From Candidatus Nomurabacteria bacterium (GTDB lineage Bacteria > Patescibacteriota > Minisyncoccia > Phycocordibacterales > UBA9973): DNA of 56,254 bases. The position numbers and the translations under genes were made by a program. The stretch spans positions 1 through 56,254 of the forward strand of contig JAHFNO010000008.1 in NCBI GenBank assembly GCA_023267275.1. The letters are read 5' to 3'. Shown here in pieces: positions 56,252-56,254 of this stretch. The notes beneath the pieces are model-generated. The model saw only the letters and a list, made by a program, of their open reading frames with translations, had not been told where the DNA came from and made no database searches. Within the stretch, counting starts at the first letter, position 1. Every line of letters starts with the position of its first letter.

Positions 56252-56254
56252 AAT

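Overview
The window reads as a chromosome segment from a Patescibacteria/CPR-like bacterium (inferred from gene content and style) that runs into a prophage of the tailed, siphovirus-like type. Bases 1 to about 21.4 kb look like host: tRNA-Ile, two large secreted repeat proteins with C-terminal peptidoglycan-binding domains, an RRM protein, prfA, rpmE, a murein hydrolase, rplY, and a sugar-phosphate cluster (PfkB kinase, split transketolase, rpe, rpiB). From about 21.8 kb to the right edge nearly everything is on the minus strand and phage-like: integrase, accessory/defence region, lysis genes, tail, head-tail joining, HK97-type capsid/protease/portal, terminase, DNA methyltransferases, RusA, replication protein, Sak4-like ATPase. 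The main discovery is a diversity-generating retroelement (DGR) inside the structural module (46.2-48.9 kb). It has a reverse transcriptase with the DGR-type LGNLTSQ motif, an Avd-like four-helix protein, and a 119-bp TR/VR pair. All 8 TR/VR differences fall at template adenines, and the VR forms the C-terminus of a target protein. Its layout is unusual: avd is inverted and overlaps the 5' end of the RT, and the target has its own consensus promoter and terminator. A second notable module (25.2-31.5 kb) combines a HinP1I/HhaI-like restriction-modification pair, another m5C methyltransferase, a GHKL ATPase with a TIGR02391-like C-terminus, and metK behind a SAM-I-type riboswitch. All calls come from reading the sequence and translations by eye; no database search was run.
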